Shown one piece after another: positions 60,576 to 64,000 of a stretch of DNA of 64,000 nucleotides. The position numbers and the translations under genes were made by a program. Origin of the DNA: Mycolicibacterium senegalense (GTDB taxonomy: Bacteria > Actinomycetota > Actinomycetes > Mycobacteriales > Mycobacteriaceae). The DNA lies in contig NZ_CP081000.1 in assembly GCF_019645875.1 (NCBI RefSeq), forward strand, positions 620,001 through 684,000. The letters are read 5' to 3'. The notes below the pieces were generated by a model. It was given only the letters and a program-made list of their open reading frames with translations, was not told the DNA's origin and made no database searches. Positions within the stretch are counted from its first letter, which is position 1; each line of letters opens with the position of its first letter.

Positions 60576-61988
60576 ATGTCCGACAACACTGTGATGCCGA
60601 TCGTTCGGGTGGCCGTGCTGGCCGCTGGAGACGACGGCGGCCGGTTGACCGAGATGGCGCTGCCGTCCGAGCTGCCGTTGCGCGAGATCCTGCCCGCGGT
60701 CCAGCGCATCGTGCTCCCCGCCGGGGGCGACGACGCGACCGCCCCGGACCCGGTACGGCTCAGCCTCGCTCCGGTCGGTGGTGCGCCCTACAGCCTGGAT
60801 GCCACGCTCGACACGGTCGGTGTGGTGGACGGGGATCTGCTTGCGCTGCAGGCGGTTCCCGCCGGGCCCGCTGCCCCGCGCATTGTCGAGGACATCGCCG
60901 ACGCCGCTGTGATCTTCTCGGCTTCGCGTCAGCGTCCGTGGGGTGCCGCGAACATCGCGCGCCATGCGTCACTGGCTCTGATCGGACTGATCCTGGTCGG
61001 CACCGGGCTGGGCGTCGCCCACCGCGTGGTGACCGGTGAGCTGCTCGGCCTCTTCGTCGTCGGCGGTATCGCCATCGCCTCGGTGCTCGCATCGCTGTCG
61101 CTCAAGGGACGCTCCCCGGCGCTGGCCACCGCGCTGGCCGTCACCGCGCTCGTCCCCGTCGCCGCGGTGTTCGCTCTCGGTGTGCCCGGTGAATTCGGCG
61201 CGCCCAGCATCCTTCTGGCCGCAGCTGCGGTGGCCGCATGGTCCCTGATCAGCATGGCCAGTTCACCCGACGACCGGGGCATCGCAGTGTTCACCGCGAC
61301 CACGGTCACCGGAGTCGGCGTGCTGCTGGTCGCGGGTGCGGCCTCGCTGTGGGAGATCAACTCGACGGTGATCGGTTGCGCACTGATCCTGATCGCGCTG
61401 GTGGTCACCGTTCAGGCCGCCCAGTTGTCGGCCATGTGGGCCCGCTTCCCGCTGCCTGTCATCCCGGCTCCGGGCGATCCGTCGCCGTCGGCACAACCTC
61501 TTTCGGTGTTGGCAGACCTGCCCCGCCGGGTCCGGGTGAGCCAGTCGCATCAGACCGGAGTCATCGCCGCAGGAGTACTGCTCGGGGTGGCCGGGTCACT
61601 GGCGCTGGTCGGTTCGCCGACCGCATCGCCGTGGGCCTGGTACGTCGTGGTGGCCGCAGCTCTCGGCGCAGCTCTGCGTGCCCGGGTCTGGGACTCCGTC
61701 TCGTGCAAGGCGTGGCTGCTCGGGCATCCCTACCTGCTGACCGTTGTCCTGTTGGTGGCCTTCGCAATCGACGGCCGCTACCAGGCCGCGTGGTGGGCGC
61801 TGGCGGTACTGGCCGGCCTGGTCGTGGTGTGGGCCGTGGCCGCGCTCAACCCGCGGGCCGCGTCGCCGGACACCTACTCGCTGCCGATGCGTCGCCTGGT
61901 CGGCTTCCTGGCCACGGGTCTCGACGCCTCGCTGATCCCGGTGATGGCCTTCCTCGTCGGGCTGTTCATCCTCGTCCTCGACAGGTGA
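60576..61988 (+). CDS. eccD3: ESX-3 membrane channel component EccD3
   Basis: 470-residue integral membrane protein. An N-terminal ubiquitin-like domain (about 1-100, VRVAVLAAGDDGGRLTEMAL) is followed by about 11 transmembrane helices (about 125-470) that form much of the secretion pore vestibule. ATG 60576 fits the family start; the frame open to 60366 overlaps espG3. mycP3 begins 7 bases after its stop. Confidence 0.96.
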   Translation: MSDNTVMPIVRVAVLAAGDDGGRLTEMALPSELPLREILPAVQRIVLPAGGDDATAPDPVRLSLAPVGGAPYSLDATLDTVGVVDGDLLALQAVPAGPAAPRIVEDIADAAVIFSASRQRPWGAANIARHASLALIGLILVGTGLGVAHRVVTGELLGLFVVGGIAIASVLASLSLKGRSPALATALAVTALVPVAAVFALGVPGEFGAPSILLAAAAVAAWSLISMASSPDDRGIAVFTATTVTGVGVLLVAGAASLWEINSTVIGCALILIALVVTVQAAQLSAMWARFPLPVIPAPGDPSPSAQPLSVLADLPRRVRVSQSHQTGVIAAGVLLGVAGSLALVGSPTASPWAWYVVVAAALGAALRARVWDSVSCKAWLLGHPYLLTVVLLVAFAIDGRYQAAWWALAVLAGLVVVWAVAALNPRAASPDTYSLPMRRLVGFLATGLDASLIPVMAFLVGLFILVLDR

Positions 61989-61995
61989 TGAATCG

Positions 61996-63396
61996 GTGAT
62001 CCACAAGAGCCTGGGTGTTCTGGCCACAACCGGTCTGGTGTTGTTGGTCGGCTCCCCGTCGGCGGGTGCCATCAGCCCGCCCGAGGTCGATCCACAGGTC
62101 GCCCCACCGGCCGGCAGCGCCGGCCCGGTGGGGGCAATGGCACAGCGTTCGGCGTGTGCCACCACCGGTGTTCTGCCGGGCACCGACCCGGGGGCGGTCA
62201 ATCCGAATCAGTTGGCGCTCAACCTGTCCGGTGCATGGAAACAGAGCCGCGGACAAGGTCAGACGGTCGCTGTCATCGACACCGGTGTGCAGCCCGGCCC
62301 CCGGCTGCCGCACGTCGAGGGCGGCGGTGACTTCATCGAGTCCACCGACGGCCTGACTGACTGTGACGGCCACGGCACCTCGGTGGCCGGCCTGATCGCC
62401 GGGCAGCCGGGACCCGACGGCTTTTCCGGCGTGGCGCCGGAAGCCCGGCTGATCTCGATCCGGCAGAACTCACCGCGGTTCGCCCCGCGCGCGGCCGGTG
62501 GTGACATGGCTGAGGCGCGCGTCGCGGCCGACGTGGCCAGCCTGGCCCGAGCCGTGGTGCGCGCGGCCGACATGGGTGCCCGCGTCATCAACATCTCCGT
62601 GGTGACCTGCATGCCGGCGGACAAGCACATCGATCAGAACGAACTCGGTGCGGCGCTGCGTTATGCGGCGGTCGAGAAGGACGCGGTGATCGTCGCGGCC
62701 GCGGGTAACACTCAAGGTGGCGTCACCACCGGATCGGCGTGTGGGTCCAATCCGTTGTCTGGTGCGCCTGCTGACCCGCGGAACTGGGGCGGAGTCTCCT
62801 CGGTGTCCATCCCGTCGTGGTGGCAGCCCTACGTGCTCTCGGTCGGGGCACTCAACGCGACCGGCCAGCCGTCCGCATTCACCATGGCCGGACCGTGGGT
62901 GGGAATCGCGGCGCCCGGGGAGAACATCTCCTCGGTGAGCAACGCGCCCGGCGGCGGACTCTCCAACGCCATGCCCACCGATCAGGACAAGCTTGTTCCG
63001 CTCAGCGGCACCAGTTACGCCGCGGCATACGTGTCCGGCGTGGCGGCCCTGGTGCGCAGCAAGTTTCCCGATTTGAACGCCCGTCAGGTGGTGCACCGGC
63101 TGACCACGACGGCTCAGGGCGCGCCCCGTTCGCCGTCGAACGTGATCGGCGCCGGCGGCGTCGATCCGGTGGCCGCACTCACCTGGGACGTCGCCGATGT
63201 GCCGCTCGACGGCCCGGAGGCTCCCGCAGGCAAACCCATTGCCGCACCGGCAGAGCCGGCCCCGCGTGACAACACCGGGCGGATCGTCGCGTTCGCCGGG
63301 ACCGGAGTACTTGCGCTGGCGGCGATCGCGTGGGCCTTTTTTGCTCCTCGCGTGCGCGGCGCGTCCAGCACGTACCGACGGAAGGACCACTCATGA
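61996..63396 (+). CDS. mycP3: ESX-3 mycosin protease MycP3
   Basis: 466-residue subtilisin-like membrane protease. A signal peptide covers about 1-25; the catalytic triad is D95 (VAVIDTGVQ), H126 (DGHGTSVAG) and S340 (SGTSYAAAYVSG). A C-terminal transmembrane helix lies at about 434-452 (IVAFAGTGVLALAAIAWAFF). It stabilises the ESX-3 complex on the periplasmic side. GTG 61996 is in frame; the ATG at 61988 is not. Its stop overlaps eccE3 by four bases. Confidence 0.96.
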   Translation: MIHKSLGVLATTGLVLLVGSPSAGAISPPEVDPQVAPPAGSAGPVGAMAQRSACATTGVLPGTDPGAVNPNQLALNLSGAWKQSRGQGQTVAVIDTGVQPGPRLPHVEGGGDFIESTDGLTDCDGHGTSVAGLIAGQPGPDGFSGVAPEARLISIRQNSPRFAPRAAGGDMAEARVAADVASLARAVVRAADMGARVINISVVTCMPADKHIDQNELGAALRYAAVEKDAVIVAAAGNTQGGVTTGSACGSNPLSGAPADPRNWGGVSSVSIPSWWQPYVLSVGALNATGQPSAFTMAGPWVGIAAPGENISSVSNAPGGGLSNAMPTDQDKLVPLSGTSYAAAYVSGVAALVRSKFPDLNARQVVHRLTTTAQGAPRSPSNVIGAGGVDPVAALTWDVADVPLDGPEAPAGKPIAAPAEPAPRDNTGRIVAFAGTGVLALAAIAWAFFAPRVRGASSTYRRKDHS

Positions 63397-64000
63397 CCGC
63401 CCGACTTGCGTTGGCGTCCCTGTTCATCGTCGCGGCGGTACTGGCCCGGCCGTGGCAGACCAACACCGAACGCTGGGTGCTCGGCGTCTCCGTCGCCGCT
63501 GCGGTGCTGCTCATGGCCTGGTGGGGCGGGATGTTCCTGACCACCCGGGTAGCCCGGCACCTCGGGGTGATCCGGCGCAACCTGGCCAAGAAGCAGCCTG
63601 AGACGGCAGTCGACGCGGAGACCGTGGTGCTGCGGGTCGACCCCGCGGAGCCGGCACAGCTTCCGGTCGTGATCAGCTACCTGGACCGCTACGGCATCCG
63701 CTGCGACAAGGTCCGCGTGACCCACCGCGATGCCGGTGGCACCCGTCGCAGCTGGATCAGCCTCACCGTGGCCGCCACGGACAACCTCGATGCGTTGCGT
63801 GCCCGGTCATCGCGAATCCCGTTGCGGGACACCACTGAAATCGTCGGCCGCCGGCTCCGTGACCATCTGCAGGAGCAGGGCTGGACGGTCACGCTGGTCG
63901 ACGGGGTGGATTCCCCGCTGCCCGATCCGGGCAAGGAAACCTGGCGCGGTGTCAAGGACGACTCCGGATACGTCGCGGCATACCGCGTCAACGTCACTGA
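63393..64000 (+). CDS. eccE3: ESX-3 component EccE3 (partial, cut by window end)
   Basis: The first 202 codons of eccE3 (full length in M. tuberculosis about 331 residues). Two N-terminal transmembrane helices (LALASLFIVAAVLARPW and VLGVSVAAAVLLMAWWGGMF) are followed by a cytosolic domain. The ATG overlaps the mycP3 stop by four bases. The reading frame is open to the last base of the window, so the 3' end is missing from this record rather than truncated in the genome. Confidence 0.93.
   Translation, partial: MTARLALASLFIVAAVLARPWQTNTERWVLGVSVAAAVLLMAWWGGMFLTTRVARHLGVIRRNLAKKQPETAVDAETVVLRVDPAEPAQLPVVISYLDRYGIRCDKVRVTHRDAGGTRRSWISLTVAATDNLDALRARSSRIPLRDTTEIVGRRLRDHLQEQGWTVTLVDGVDSPLPDPGKETWRGVKDDSGYVAAYRVNVT

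Noticed and set aside
1..64000. tRNA, rRNA, CRISPR arrays, transposases, phage integrases
   Set aside because: None was recognised on either strand by reading; the region appears to be chromosomal without mobile elements.

Overview
The window is high-GC DNA with frequent GTG/TTG starts, many 4-base stop/start overlaps, and families typical of mycobacteria: MmpS/MmpL, PE/PPE, FadD/FadE, MHB hemophore-like proteins and a type VII secretion locus. From about 31.7 kb to the end the gene order follows, with insertions, the M. tuberculosis block that runs from Rv0269c through fadD2 and fadE6 to ESX-3 (Rv0282-Rv0292). Extra genes between these markers and the many accessory catabolic genes point to a rapidly growing Mycolicibacterium (M. 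smegmatis/fortuitum-like). The species call is inference; no rRNA or tRNA gene was seen.

Layout. 0-2.6 kb: a DUF808 membrane protein and an NCS2 purine permease. 2.7-4.1 kb: a MerR/SoxR-type promoter and two SigH-like ECF sigma factors that meet tail to tail. 4.4-7.8 kb: an MmpS-MmpL transporter pair. 7.8-9.6 kb: a compact ECF sigma-Ogt-2OG oxygenase operon that looks like a DNA alkylation repair unit. 9.7-11.7 kb: acyl-CoA dehydrogenase and thioesterase. 11.7-16.1 kb: a PucR regulator divergent from gabT-gabD (GABA to succinate). 16.1-18.5 kb: a small membrane protein and a FadE. 18.6-21.5 kb: MarR, an NTF2-like protein, an SDR and a CoA-transferase, with two matching palindromic operators. 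21.6-22.3 kb: two secreted proteins, one with hemophore-like residues. 22.5-27.5 kb: an AraC regulator divergent from an arylsulfatase and a DUF1254 lipoprotein, closed by a 21-bp hairpin.

27.6-31.7 kb: a STAS protein, a complete lutABC lactate-oxidation operon and an acetyltransferase. 31.7-42.9 kb: a stand-alone LigD-type polymerase, fadD2, SDR, methyltransferase, two small membrane/secreted proteins, fadE6, a TetR-hydrolase-hydroxyacid dehydrogenase operon and a divergent VOC protein with a 26-bp palindrome between them. 42.9-49.6 kb: two TIGR00027-type methyltransferases, an XRE regulator, a metallo-beta-lactamase-fold hydrolase, a type-B carboxylesterase, a TetR and an MpaB/DUF2236 protein.

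49.6-64.0 kb: the ESX-3 operon eccA3-eccB3-eccC3-PE5-PPE4-esxG-esxH-espG3-eccD3-mycP3-eccE3, cut in eccE3 by the window end. It is preceded by two iron-box-like sequences 31 bp apart, each matching 14 of 19 positions of the IdeR consensus, which fits iron-repressed control of siderophore-linked secretion. No CRISPR array, insertion sequence, phage gene or attachment site was seen. The two longest stretches without a confident gene are 2562-2853 and 4096-4390, both under 300 bases.
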